A DNA stretch of 56,973 nucleotides. It comes from a virus. The DNA is taken from positions 1-56,973 of IMG/VR virus record IMGVR_UViG_3300010354_002996; one strand, 5' to 3'. This document shows, in pieces, positions 12,404 through 20,673 of this stretch (position 1 is its first letter; each line of letters begins with the position of its first letter). The position numbers were made by a program, and so were the translations under genes. The notes beneath the pieces are model-generated. The model was not told the origin of the DNA and ran no database searches. It was given only the letters and a program-made list of their open reading frames with translations.

Positions 12404-14372
12404 ATGCTGATGCCGTTGGTGCTGCAGCGCGTTGATTTGTACACCATTTAATAAAATCACCAATGCCCTGACCGCCAAGTTCGTTTGCTGTTGGTAGAGC
12501 AGATATAGGACCAGTTGGATGATTTGGCAGATCGTCACTATATTCTTCAGACTGATTATTATTATATACTTCAGGTTGCATATTCTGCATCTGCATTTGC
12601 ATCATATTGAAATTCATAGAATCAGTTTGACGCGATTGATATTCAAGACCAGATCCTTTTAGATCTGGTTCAGCTGGACCACCTCTACCGCCAGCTGCTG
12701 GTCCTTGTCTTATGTTAACGGTTTCTGTTGTGTCTCTACCCTTAATCCAGCTCATAGGATTCAATGCGCTTCTTTGCGTTTGGCTTTCGAATGAAAAATT
12801 AGTAGCATTATCATCACCAACACCATAATCTGGAGATTTTACGTTTCTATACCACCAAGCAGAACCCTTTCCTTTATTCTTTTTTCCTTCTTCAGTAGCC
12901 AAATATTTTCTATATTCATCAATCAATTCTTGATTTTTATTAATACGTTCTACAAGTTGTAGATCTGTCAACAGTTCAGCACCAGGAATCAATCCAGTTT
13001 CTGTTCGTTCTCTATTACCGCCAAGTCTTCTAGCAGATGCTATTCGCGCGTTTCGAATCTCTTCTAGTTCTTCTGTGCTAACTTGTTTTTCTTTTGCTAC
13101 TTTGTAAACTTCATCTTTAAGTGCTTCGAAGAAATCTTCACCCTTAACAACTTTTCTGCCTAATGATCTTCCGAGAATACCACCAGCTTCGGCTCCAGCA
13201 AGACCGCCAATCAAAGAGCCCACAACAGGAACAGGAATAAGATTACCAACCATAGCACCAACATTAGCACCAAGATATGTTCCTAAAGCATCAAAGATAG
13301 AAATATAAAAATCCTTTCTAGTGTCTTCGATTTCTTTATCATTTCTTTGATCTGGCGGTCGACTCATCGCTTCATAATGTCGCATAAATGCACTGGAAAC
13401 AGTTGCAACAGCCATTACCGCCCCAAGACCGCTCATAACTTTATTGGCGATGCCACCATCAAAACCTAAAACGCCTTTGGCTATTTTAAGAGTATTTTCC
13501 GTTGCAGCCTTGAAAGCAGCTTTTACCTTTGGCGTCATCTTTTGTGGTGTTCCAGGAGCAACTGCTGGTGGTGTTCTGCCAGGAACGTTTGTTGTGACGT
13601 TACCGTATCCAGGTCCAGTTAGTCCGAATCTACCTGTTCCAGTTCCAGAAAGACTACCTATATTTTTCCCAGAAACTCCCGTTTTAGACGGCTCCCACGC
13701 CATAGAAACTCTGGCAGTGGGTTTTCCAGGAATTTCTAGATTGATTGGAGGCGCGTTACGAGGAACTCTTTGCGGCTTTCCTGGTGGTTTTGGTTTATTT
13801 GGTTCTTGTGTTGGTGTTCTTGTTTGTTGTGGTGTTCTTGTTTGTTGTGGCGTTCTTGGTGTTGTTGTTCTTGGTTTATTTGGTTCTTGTGTTGGTGTTC
13901 TTGTTTGTGGTGGCGTTTTTGGTTTTGGTTTTCTAGTATCAGGAATAACAGGAGGAATAACAGGAGGACCGCTGGGAAGATCAATTCCTTTCCCCGCTAC
14001 TCCAGGACCGAAAGGTTCTGCTTCACCGCCGATGCCGCCGCCAGCAAAATCAAATGATATTGCTTTCAATGCCGCTAGAAAATCATTTCTACTGGATTCA
14101 ATTTCTTTACGAAGATAGGTAAACTTAAATCTAATATTCTTTTCTAGATTTGTTAGATCACGGATTACAGCTTTGAATCCGTCTACAGTTTTTTCTGAAG
14201 ACTTTCTCAGATCTGCAAATGAATCATTAGTTTTGCTTAGAAAAGAAGAAAAATCAGATATAGCAAGTTTCAGCATATCACTAGATACTTTAACTACATT
14301 ATCATTAGCTGCTGCAGCAAATACGCTTGGTCTAATGTAATTATCATTAGAAGCAATAGTTGGTAATGCCAT
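12402..14372 (-). CDS. Large virion-associated protein with Pro/Thr-rich linker, tail-hub or tape-measure candidate
   Basis: 656 residues. The N-terminal 30-110 are helical and coiled-coil-like (DLRKSSEKTVDGFKAV, LTNLEKNIR). Residues about 128-200 are a Pro/Thr/Arg-rich repeat linker built on TRTPTQEPNKP and PQQTRTP. Residues about 361-405 are a Gly/Ala-rich zipper-like hydrophobic region (GANVGAMVGNLIPVPVVG). The C-terminal part is Met/Gln/Asn-rich (NFNMMQMQMQNMQ). It shares an AANDN motif and coiled-coil start with the hydrolase gene upstream, one base away. No T4 gp29 homologue is otherwise visible, so this or its neighbour may be the tape measure. Not identified by homology. Confidence 0.7.
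   Translation of the reverse strand: MALPTIASNDNYIRPSVFAAAANDNVVKVSSDMLKLAISDFSSFLSKTNDSFADLRKSSEKTVDGFKAVIRDLTNLEKNIRFKFTYLRKEIESSRNDFLAALKAISFDFAGGGIGGEAEPFGPGVAGKGIDLPSGPPVIPPVIPDTRKPKPKTPPQTRTPTQEPNKPRTTTPRTPQQTRTPQQTRTPTQEPNKPKPPGKPQRVPRNAPPINLEIPGKPTARVSMAWEPSKTGVSGKNIGSLSGTGTGRFGLTGPGYGNVTTNVPGRTPPAVAPGTPQKMTPKVKAAFKAATENTLKIAKGVLGFDGGIANKVMSGLGAVMAVATVSSAFMRHYEAMSRPPDQRNDKEIEDTRKDFYISIFDALGTYLGANVGAMVGNLIPVPVVGSLIGGLAGAEAGGILGRSLGRKVVKGEDFFEALKDEVYKVAKEKQVSTEELEEIRNARIASARRLGGNRERTETGLIPGAELLTDLQLVERINKNQELIDEYRKYLATEEGKKNKGKGSAWWYRNVKSPDYGVGDDNATNFSFESQTQRSALNPMSWIKGRDTTETVNIRQGPAAGGRGGPAEPDLKGSGLEYQSRQTDSMNFNMMQMQMQNMQPEVYNNNQSEEYSDDLPNHPTGPISALPTANELGGQGIGDFIKWCTNQRAAAPTASA
13788..13925 (-). 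repeat. In-gene tandem repeat encoding the Pro/Thr/Gln linker
   Basis: Units of GGTTCTTGTGTTGGTGTTC and TGTTTGTTGTGG (plus-strand reading) recur several times here, encoding repeated TPTQEPNKP and TPQQTR segments. Slippage could change linker length between strains. It is coding, unevenly spaced and not palindromic, so it is not a CRISPR. Confidence 0.7.
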
Positions 14373-14373
14373 C

Positions 14374-16938
14374 TTAGAATGCCCTTGCGAATGCGCCGAA
14401 GAATGAAGTGGCGACTATTGGAAATTGATTGAGATTGCCGCCATCCACAGTTCTTGCTCTTGTTATTGTTTTTGTGTTGTTTATTATAATAGGTTTAACC
14501 CCTCCCATCGCAGGCATTCCAGCGCCCATCATAAAACCAAACATTTGTGCTAAACCAAACAAGGGAGAACCAACAAACGGATTCATTTGCATTGTAGGAA
14601 TACCAGCTGTAGCAGATTGTGATGCTACCTGACCTCCAGGACCAGGAACTGCTAGTGTGTTTCCTGGACCAGCAATTGGTTCTGTTGCACGAGCTCCTTC
14701 TTCTGCTGGAACGGTTGCTGCAGAACCACTAATCATACCAAGAGGATCAACTGGTGATCCATTTTTACGAATTTCGAAGTGTAGATGCGGACCAGTTGAC
14801 ATACCAGTGCTACCAACGAGACCAATAACCTGCCCTTGTTTTACTGGTTGACCAACAGAAGTTCTAAATGTATGTAAGTGGGCATACCGTGAGGTTGTTC
14901 CATCTGAATGCTGCACTTCTACCATATTACCATAACCACCAGCAACACCTGCACGAACAACAGTACCGTCTGCTGTCGCTTTTACTGGAGTTCCTGTTGG
15001 TGCAGCATAGTCGACGCCAGTGTGCATCCTACGAGTTTTCCTGATAGGATGAATACGATAACCAAACTTACTTGATATTCTAGCGCCATCTACTGGAGAT
15101 GTATATCCAGAAGAAGTGCCTGTAGGAGATCCTGGTGGTGCAGCAGGATTAGCAGCAGCATTAGCAGCTGGACCATCTACAGGAACGTTTGGTTGATTAG
15201 CTAGTGATGTTGGAGAGCCAGTTGGTGATCCTACAGCAGATTGTGCAGTTCCTAAAAATTGTAAGTATTTGCCTGATTTGTAAACGCTCCAGGCTTTAAA
15301 TCCTTGCTGTTGAAAAATTTTTCTAGCAGCCATAGCATTAATTTTAGGATCTTTAAGCTGTTCGTTGGTTTGAATACCAAAAAGACGTCTTCGTTCAGGA
15401 CCCAACCTATCAATCATATTAATTTGCCATAATCCGTATGAATTATCTCCAGTAGATCTGTTTGGATTATGTGCATTAGGATTGCCGCTTGATTCGGCTG
15501 CCCCTATAGCACCCATAATTGCAGCTTCTTGGTCATTGAACCCAGCTTCTTTTGCTAATTGAACCATCCGCGAAACGCTTAAAATGTTTGTTCCGCGGGC
15601 GCCACCTACATCACCAAACCCACCTCCAGGAGTAGCTGTGCCAGAAAGAGCTTCTGCATTAATAGTTGCCGTTTGTGCTTGTTGTCTTTGTCCTGCTCCT
15701 AATGGCGCTTTATCGCCTCGAATGGCTTTTACAATAGTCATACCCTCAGTTCTTTGTTTATGAGGATTGACTTCACCATGTCCATAAACTTGAGTATCGG
15801 AATACCCAAGCATTTTAGCTAGTTTTTTAGCAGCCTCTACTTGTACTGGTAAAATGTCACTATCGTCTTTAGCAATAACTTCGACACCTTCTGTATTGGC
15901 ATTCGAAAGTCCTTCACCAACGCCTTGGCCATTTTTCATATGCTGACCACGTCGACCAGAAGGAAGAACTTGATATATTTTTCCTTCTCGATCAATAATG
16001 AATTGCGTTGGGAAATTGCGTTGTTTGAATACGTTTATGATACCGTCAGCAGTACCGCGTCCTGCTGTATGATGAATAATAAACCCTTCTCTACCAGACA
16101 AACTGCCAAAATTAAATAATCCTTGAGTTTTATTTGTTAAATCGATTACTCCAGAAAGATTAGCAGCCCCAGCTTGTTGTCTATTGATAGAAGGTGCTTC
16201 GCCTGACGGCGTTTGTTGTCGATTGTTGTTGTTTCCACCAGCAGTATCGGGTTTTGCTCCCCCACCAAAATAAAATTTATGTAAAGCTGCTGCTCCAGCA
16301 AAACCAACGCCAGCACCAATACCAGCAGCAGCAATACCTAATCCTTTTGTTACAGCACGACGTCTTGCTATACGACCAGCGCGTGCTCGAACTTCTGCTC
16401 CGCGAGCGCCACTACGATAATTTGTATCACCACCTTGACTTGGACTTAATACTCCTCCGCCTTGTCTTGTAGCTTGACCAACTGTTCTTGTAGCACTCCC
16501 ACTATTTGCACGAGATCCTCCAGCAGCTGGTCTAGAAAGCGAAGCACCGCCAGATCCCGATCTTGATGATCCTTTTTTTGATGGTGATTTAAATGATGGT
16601 TTTGCTTTTGCGCCGCCAGCACGAGTTGCTTGTTGTGTGCCAGTAAGTTTTGCTATAACGGCATCTTGAAACTCTTTCTGTTGATCCTGTATCTTACGCA
16701 TAGTAAGATCGGTTTCGTTGGCAAGAGTTGTTATCGTGTCTGTTAATTTACCAAAAAACTTTGGATAAAGATCTTGAATCTTTTCCTGATTTTCTGAAAC
16801 GCTTCTAATTAGATTGTTAGATTCTTTAAGTTTCGTCCGAACGGGACCACCAAAATTATCATTAGCAGCTTTGACTATGCGCGAATAGGACGGAAGTGCT
16901 CCCCGTAGCATATCTTTTTGCGTGCTTGATATTGGCAT
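14374..16938 (-). CDS. Virion protein with three peptidoglycan-hydrolase domains (amidase, lysozyme/transglycosylase, M23 peptidase)
   Basis: 854 residues. Residues 1-105 are coiled-coil, followed by a basic Ser/Gly linker and a hydrophobic Gly/Ala segment (about 197-222). Three enzymes follow. About 280-415 is an N-acetylmuramoyl-L-alanine amidase (amidase_2) with IIHHTAG (His 289-290) and YGHGEVNPHK. About 455-560 is a soluble lytic-transglycosylase/lysozyme fold with catalytic Glu in AAESSGNP (about 480) and YGLWQIN. About 615-735 is an M23 metallopeptidase with HTGVD (His about 638) and PHLHFE (about 719-721). All key residues are present. The set cuts glycan, amide and peptide bonds. Position beside gp26 and the coiled-coil/hydrophobic start suggest a tail-hub or tape-measure protein acting at DNA entry rather than a free endolysin. 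Confidence 0.88.
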   Translation of the reverse strand: MPISSTQKDMLRGALPSYSRIVKAANDNFGGPVRTKLKESNNLIRSVSENQEKIQDLYPKFFGKLTDTITTLANETDLTMRKIQDQQKEFQDAVIAKLTGTQQATRAGGAKAKPSFKSPSKKGSSRSGSGGASLSRPAAGGSRANSGSATRTVGQATRQGGGVLSPSQGGDTNYRSGARGAEVRARAGRIARRRAVTKGLGIAAAGIGAGVGFAGAAALHKFYFGGGAKPDTAGGNNNNRQQTPSGEAPSINRQQAGAANLSGVIDLTNKTQGLFNFGSLSGREGFIIHHTAGRGTADGIINVFKQRNFPTQFIIDREGKIYQVLPSGRRGQHMKNGQGVGEGLSNANTEGVEVIAKDDSDILPVQVEAAKKLAKMLGYSDTQVYGHGEVNPHKQRTEGMTIVKAIRGDKAPLGAGQRQQAQTATINAEALSGTATPGGGFGDVGGARGTNILSVSRMVQLAKEAGFNDQEAAIMGAIGAAESSGNPNAHNPNRSTGDNSYGLWQINMIDRLGPERRRLFGIQTNEQLKDPKINAMAARKIFQQQGFKAWSVYKSGKYLQFLGTAQSAVGSPTGSPTSLANQPNVPVDGPAANAAANPAAPPGSPTGTSSGYTSPVDGARISSKFGYRIHPIRKTRRMHTGVDYAAPTGTPVKATADGTVVRAGVAGGYGNMVEVQHSDGTTSRYAHLHTFRTSVGQPVKQGQVIGLVGSTGMSTGPHLHFEIRKNGSPVDPLGMISGSAATVPAEEGARATEPIAGPGNTLAVPGPGGQVASQSATAGIPTMQMNPFVGSPLFGLAQMFGFMMGAGMPAMGGVKPIIINNTKTITRARTVDGGNLNQFPIVATSFFGAFARAF

Positions 16939-17127
16939 TTAATTTCTCTGTAACTGTTGTTCTTGTTTTTGTTTCAGTTCTTCAAGATAATCAAGCAGGA
17001 GTTTTACATAAATCTCCCTTTCCCACGGAATCATTTCTTCAAGCTCAGACAAACTATATTTGTGATGTTGCATTAACGAAAAGTTTGTCTGATAATAATT
17101 CATCAGTGTATTGTGAGAAAGGGTCAT
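16939..17127 (-). CDS. Small tail/hub assembly protein encoded after gp26
   Basis: 62 residues. The core MIPWEREIYVKLLLDYLEEL is a pattern I associate with short proteins encoded right after tail or hub subunits in myophages, where many act as assembly chaperones. The C-terminus is a Lys/Gln-rich helix (KQKQEQQLQ). Its ATG shares one base with the gp26 stop (TGATG), so it is translationally coupled. In T4 gene 51 follows gene 26, but this protein is far shorter than gp51 (249). Function is inferred from place. Confidence 0.65.
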   Translation of the reverse strand: MTLSHNTLMNYYQTNFSLMQHHKYSLSELEEMIPWEREIYVKLLLDYLEELKQKQEQQLQRN

Positions 17128-17834
17128 CAGAAAAAATCTGACAGCCCCTCCATCTCAACTGAATCTTCTTGACCACATCCAACACACTTATAAGAAAACT
17201 TGTGGCGCAACTTCGGCATAGTATTAAAGAATTCGGTAATCTTTTCAAACTGCTTACTATTCAATCCTTCAATAAATTGCACAGAATCTTCAATGTTATC
17301 TGGATCATACACTTCATCCTGATCGAACACACATTTAATGCAAGAGGCGAGCATACGAATTTCATCTTCGCCTTGTGATATTGAAGCTATACTGTCGATA
17401 GTTGGATATTTCATTTCAATACCCATTTTATCATCTAGCATAATTTTAGTTGTATGACCTTCCAGCTTTTCTACCTTTACATTTTCAAGATTAATATCAA
17501 CAGGAGTTACTGCTTCACATGGTTCACCTTTATAATTTACTGCACCATTGTGACGATATTCCATCTTGATAATTTCGCCAACAGACTTAGCACGAATATT
17601 CAAAAACAAATATTCAATATCAAAGTATGGCAGCTTTGAAGCGTCAAGGTTTCCATCAACACAGGAAACGACAACGTCCTTTACCGCATCAATCATTACG
17701 CTTTCTTCAGCTGCTTGTGCAGCCATAAGCAATACTTTTTCTTCCTTTACTAGAAAAGGTCTGAATGAAACCTTTTCTCCTGTTGAGGGAAGTGTAACAG
17801 AAAATTTAGGAATAGCAACTTTCGGTAATGCCAT
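17127..17834 (-). CDS. 26: Baseplate hub protein gp26-like (T4_baseplate family)
   Basis: 235 residues (T4 gp26: 208). The opening MALPKVAIPKFSVTLPSTGE, then VSFRPFLVKEEKVLLMAAQ, is the family signature. The C-terminus carries a CVGCG pair that might bind zinc. gp26 is needed to assemble the T4 hub. GGAG precedes the ATG at a good distance. It lies between the gp54-like gene and the small coupled gene in a minus-strand tail operon. Confidence 0.88.
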   Translation of the reverse strand: MALPKVAIPKFSVTLPSTGEKVSFRPFLVKEEKVLLMAAQAAEESVMIDAVKDVVVSCVDGNLDASKLPYFDIEYLFLNIRAKSVGEIIKMEYRHNGAVNYKGEPCEAVTPVDINLENVKVEKLEGHTTKIMLDDKMGIEMKYPTIDSIASISQGEDEIRMLASCIKCVFDQDEVYDPDNIEDSVQFIEGLNSKQFEKITEFFNTMPKLRHKFSYKCVGCGQEDSVEMEGLSDFF

Positions 17835-17857
17835 AATTTACTCCATTTCAGTTTATG

Positions 17858-18604
17858 TTATCTTCGAGCAGAGCGATCACTCTGTAATTTAGTTTTATCA
17901 TTATAAGTGGTATGTGCTTCGGTAGCATACCTATAGCGCATTTCTACGGTTAGTCTTGCATATCCTTCATCACCCCAAGACATTGCAATATCATTTACAG
18001 AAATAGGAAATGCTTCTTCAAGAAAAATTGAATACTGCAATTCATATCGATCTCTTAGTTGTGCTGCTGGAACTGATCCAGATTGGTTCGGTAAAGGCGT
18101 CAGTGAAGCAGGGGTCTGTTGATTATTTACTTGTTGACCATTTAAATCTCTTGATGTGTTTGATGTGTTTGTTGGTGTAGGATTAGAATATACATTAATC
18201 ATTACAGTGCCAATCATGTCATCGTAATATCTAGTATCGAACATTCCAACATATGGACCTTCTGCAAAAGATTTACGATAATGTCCTAGCCCATAATCTT
18301 GCCAACGCATAAACATTTCGCGTTCTCTATAATCTTGACTTAGGATAATAGTCATTGTACAAGGCTGATATGACGAAAGATAAGGTAACTGGCGAGGCAC
18401 GCCGTGATATCTTTGTTCTATCGTCAACATATTTCTGCCAGGAAGATTCAAACTTTCAATTCTATATGGTACATCAGTAGAACCATAAGTATTTAGAAGT
18501 TGAGACATTCCAGGACCAGAAAGAACATATCCTTCAAAGTAATTTGTGCGACCAATTCCACTCTTGGCAATTCTTGAGTTAAATTCGTTGATATTAAACG
18601 GCAT
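17858..18604 (-). CDS. 54: Tail-tube-fold baseplate protein, gp54-like tube initiator
   Basis: 248 residues (T4 gp54: 320). Like T4 gp54 it starts with a short hydrophobic/polar helix (FNINEFNSRI versus YSLEEFNNQ), has a central MTIILSQDYREREMFMRWQDY, then MINVYSNP, and ends with AFPISVNDIAMSWGDEGYARLTVEMRYRY. In T4 the last part is CIPISVSAPELSYDG followed by TFDVTFAYRV, a close architectural match. Such proteins share the gp19 tube fold and nucleate the tube on the hub. Residues 140-180 are an Asn/Thr/Pro-rich insertion. The start overlaps the previous gene by one base (TAATG). Confidence 0.68.
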   Translation of the reverse strand: MPFNINEFNSRIAKSGIGRTNYFEGYVLSGPGMSQLLNTYGSTDVPYRIESLNLPGRNMLTIEQRYHGVPRQLPYLSSYQPCTMTIILSQDYREREMFMRWQDYGLGHYRKSFAEGPYVGMFDTRYYDDMIGTVMINVYSNPTPTNTSNTSRDLNGQQVNNQQTPASLTPLPNQSGSVPAAQLRDRYELQYSIFLEEAFPISVNDIAMSWGDEGYARLTVEMRYRYATEAHTTYNDKTKLQSDRSARR

Positions 18605-19218
18605 TATGCTATCCTGTTTCTGCTGTCGCGATAGATCGCGTTTTTGTTAGAACCAACAAATCTATCGAGCGGCAAGAACAACGCCATTTCCCATTCACTA
18701 GGCTCGATGTAAAAGAATTTTGTTCTTACATGACTAATAAGATATTTCTTTATACATGGACGAAAAAACTTATACTTTGATGCCTGATTTAGCACGTTAT
18801 ATGATATACGCAATCTGGTAGTTTCATCCATATTATCATTTGTTGCTGTATCATAAAGTGCATCCATCAACCGTGCGCGTAACGGAAGAGGAAGATAATG
18901 AACATTAATACCAATGAACGAACCGCCACTAGATGCCTGACCGCCAGTTCTGCCTGAACCGATTGGAAAAATTAATGGATATCTATCATAATACGGAAGC
19001 GTGTCTTTTCCTTTTGGATCATACTGAAACAAATACATACGACCAATCAACGGACTAGTAGTTAGACGTTCAGAACTACTACGAATCATTCTGCTAGGAT
19101 TAGCAGTTGTATTGCGTGCGGCTGTGCGAAACCAGTTACGACTGTCTCGTTTCACCGAAGGCGTGATACCTTGTGTGGATGCTCGTTTCAGTATTCGATC
19201 AAAGACGTATGCTACCAT
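18604..19218 (-). CDS. Conserved T4-like virion/DNA-end protein
   Basis: 204 residues. The core is distinctive: LIGRMYLFQYDPKGKDTLPYYDRYPLIFPIG, INVHYLPLPLRARLMDALYD, then FRPCIKKYL and EWEMALFLPLDRF. I recall the same pattern in many marine T4-like phages, sometimes annotated as a gp2-like DNA-end protector, but I am not sure of that. In T4, gene 2 sits next to gene 4 as here. Basic N-terminus (SRNWFRTAARNTTANPSRMIR) could touch DNA. The ATG is only 6 bases from a TATAAATA element. Confidence 0.65.
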   Translation of the reverse strand: MVAYVFDRILKRASTQGITPSVKRDSRNWFRTAARNTTANPSRMIRSSSERLTTSPLIGRMYLFQYDPKGKDTLPYYDRYPLIFPIGSGRTGGQASSGGSFIGINVHYLPLPLRARLMDALYDTATNDNMDETTRLRISYNVLNQASKYKFFRPCIKKYLISHVRTKFFYIEPSEWEMALFLPLDRFVGSNKNAIYRDSRNRIA

Positions 19219-19224
19219 GAACCC

Positions 19225-19232
19225 TATTTATA
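19225..19232 (-). promoter_or_regulatory. Late promoter element immediately before an ATG
   Basis: The minus strand reads TATAAATA-GGGTTC-ATG, with the ATG belonging to the 204-residue protein (start 19218). A T4-type late promoter here would start RNA at or beside the ATG, giving a leaderless message. The element overlaps the 3' end of gp4, so chance occurrence is also possible. Confidence 0.5.
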
Positions 19233-19679
19233 TCAAAACTTCACGTCTTTCTCGGTTAAGACAACAAACTCCCAATTACGATCAGCGCAAAACTCTTTTG
19301 CCGCTTCCCATTTGGCATTGTTGATACCATAAGTCGCCACTTCTCGGAGATATTTCTTGGTGATTCGTTGTCCATCTTTACGAACTTCGGGAGGCACAGA
19401 TTGCGAACGAGGCTTAATCTCAATCATTTTAACAACAGTTTTGCCCTCGCGGTCGCGCATGCGCACGATGAAATCGGGAAAATATCTGTGCCATTTACCA
19501 TCTAACGGCGATTTATATGGCACAAACAATTCTTCGCTTGCCCATTGTAGCACGTTAGGATTTTTATCAAGATATCCCATGAATCTCAATTCCCACGACG
19601 AACGATACACTATGTTCGTGGGATTGCCTTTATATTTTTCGGGATATCGCGGACTGAATCTTCCTTTATAAGTAGCCAT
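19233..19679 (-). CDS. 4: Head-completion nuclease gp4
   Basis: 148 residues (T4 gp4: 150) starting MATYKGRFSPRYPEKYKGNP. The frame stays open to 19856, but the extra part has no support. The PD-(D/E)XK-like core is visible: YRSSWELRFM, WHRYFPDFIV with the acidic residue, and MIEIKPRSQ with Glu-x-Lys, then TYGINNAKWEAA. gp4 trims or seals packaged DNA and completes heads before tail joining. It is transcribed divergently from gp48 across a 52-base gap. Confidence 0.9.
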   Translation of the reverse strand: MATYKGRFSPRYPEKYKGNPTNIVYRSSWELRFMGYLDKNPNVLQWASEELFVPYKSPLDGKWHRYFPDFIVRMRDREGKTVVKMIEIKPRSQSVPPEVRKDGQRITKKYLREVATYGINNAKWEAAKEFCADRNWEFVVLTEKDVKF

Positions 19680-19695
19680 ACCTTTATGTATTCCG

Positions 19696-19703
19696 TATAA
19701 ATA
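19696..19703 (+). promoter_or_regulatory. T4-type late promoter for the gp48-gp53-gp27 operon
   Basis: TATAAATA lies 28 bases upstream of the gp48 ATG at 19732, with an AAGGA Shine-Dalgarno in between. The genes to 25951 follow with overlaps or tiny gaps, so this promoter probably serves them all. Confidence 0.82.
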
Positions 19704-19731
19704 GTTGCAGTTTCTAACAAAGGAATAATAA

Positions 19732-20673
19732 ATGGCGCGCGGAGCAGCTGCATTAGCAGCTTTAAGAAGTAGAGCAGGATCAGTTGCACGATGGTTAGGT
19801 GTTGGTGTGGCTGCAGGTGTTGCAATATATGCTGCACAAAGAGCATTACAAGGCACATCTAATGCTAGTGCTGCCGATCCTCGCGGAACGTATCAGTTTC
19901 CAAATGACTTAGAAATGCACGGCAACTGGATGAGTCTAAGAGCATATCAGTCTACATTTATGAATAATTCTGCAGTCGCAAATTTGGCGGGTGTGACAGG
20001 AATATCAACAGTGTTAAGCCTCGCAGGGCTAGGAAATAATCCAATATCATTAGGATCAATTCAGAATATGGCAGGAACTGTTAATCTGCCGCTTCCAGCC
20101 AATTTATCAAATGATCTAGATCCTTCATACGAAGAAAAATCTCTAAAAGACCTCATTACGGGCGCGGCGGCAAGCAGCCTGTCAGCGCTGACGTCAGCCA
20201 GTATGCAAAAAGCTGCTGGGGTGGCGGCAGGCGCGGGAAACATTATGGCGGCTGCTAATGCCAAAGCAATAAATCCAATGAATGTTGTTCTGTTCACTAA
20301 CATAAATTTTAGACAATATTCATACAGCTGGAAACTTTCTCCAAAAAACCAAGCAGAATCTGGTTCTATCAGAAATATCGTACGATATTTGCAATGGGCT
20401 TCTGTTCCAGCATATTTTGGTGGTGGGCTTCTATTAGAATATCCTCATTATTTTATGATCAGTATCTACAAAGATGGTTATCTACATAAATTTCAACCAG
20501 CAGTTATTGAACGTATCAATGTAAACTATCACGGTTCTGGTGCATTCTATAAAAGAGGTGAAGGAAATCAAAACGAACCAGCACCAGCAGAAGTAGAACT
20601 TCAGATTTCGTTCAAAGAAGTAGCGATCGTTACAAAAGATTGGCTTAATCAGTCTGGGCAAGGACCAGGATAA
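19732..20673 (+). CDS. 48: Baseplate tail-tube cap gp48-like
   Basis: 313 residues (T4 gp48: 364). The pattern YQFPNDLEMHGNWMSLRAYQ near the start, then VNLPLPANLSNDLDPSYEEKS, NPMNVVLFTNINFRQYSYSWKLSPKN, IVRYLQWASVPAY, LLEYPHYFMISIY and FQPAVIERINVNYH, is the gp48/gp54 tube-initiator scheme of T4-like phages. The N-terminal 30 residues are Ala/Arg-rich and somewhat hydrophobic (LGVGVAAGVAIYAAQ). The protein caps the baseplate hub and starts tube polymerisation with the gp54-like protein on the opposite strand. Confidence 0.8.
   Translation: MARGAAALAALRSRAGSVARWLGVGVAAGVAIYAAQRALQGTSNASAADPRGTYQFPNDLEMHGNWMSLRAYQSTFMNNSAVANLAGVTGISTVLSLAGLGNNPISLGSIQNMAGTVNLPLPANLSNDLDPSYEEKSLKDLITGAAASSLSALTSASMQKAAGVAAGAGNIMAAANAKAINPMNVVLFTNINFRQYSYSWKLSPKNQAESGSIRNIVRYLQWASVPAYFGGGLLLEYPHYFMISIYKDGYLHKFQPAVIERINVNYHGSGAFYKRGEGNQNEPAPAEVELQISFKEVAIVTKDWLNQSGQGPG

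Noticed and set aside
13788-13925. CRISPR-like regular repeats
   Set aside because: Units are coding, unequal in spacing, not palindromic and lack unique spacers.
13444-14118. Long plus-strand frame (224 residues) antisense to the hub protein
   Set aside because: It arises from the biased Pro/Thr/Gly codons of the real gene; composition is low-complexity and lacks a plausible start site.
19680-19856. Longer gp4 start at 19856
   Set aside because: The extension would overlap the divergent gp48 gene and its promoter; MATYKGRF at 19679 matches gp4 starts.
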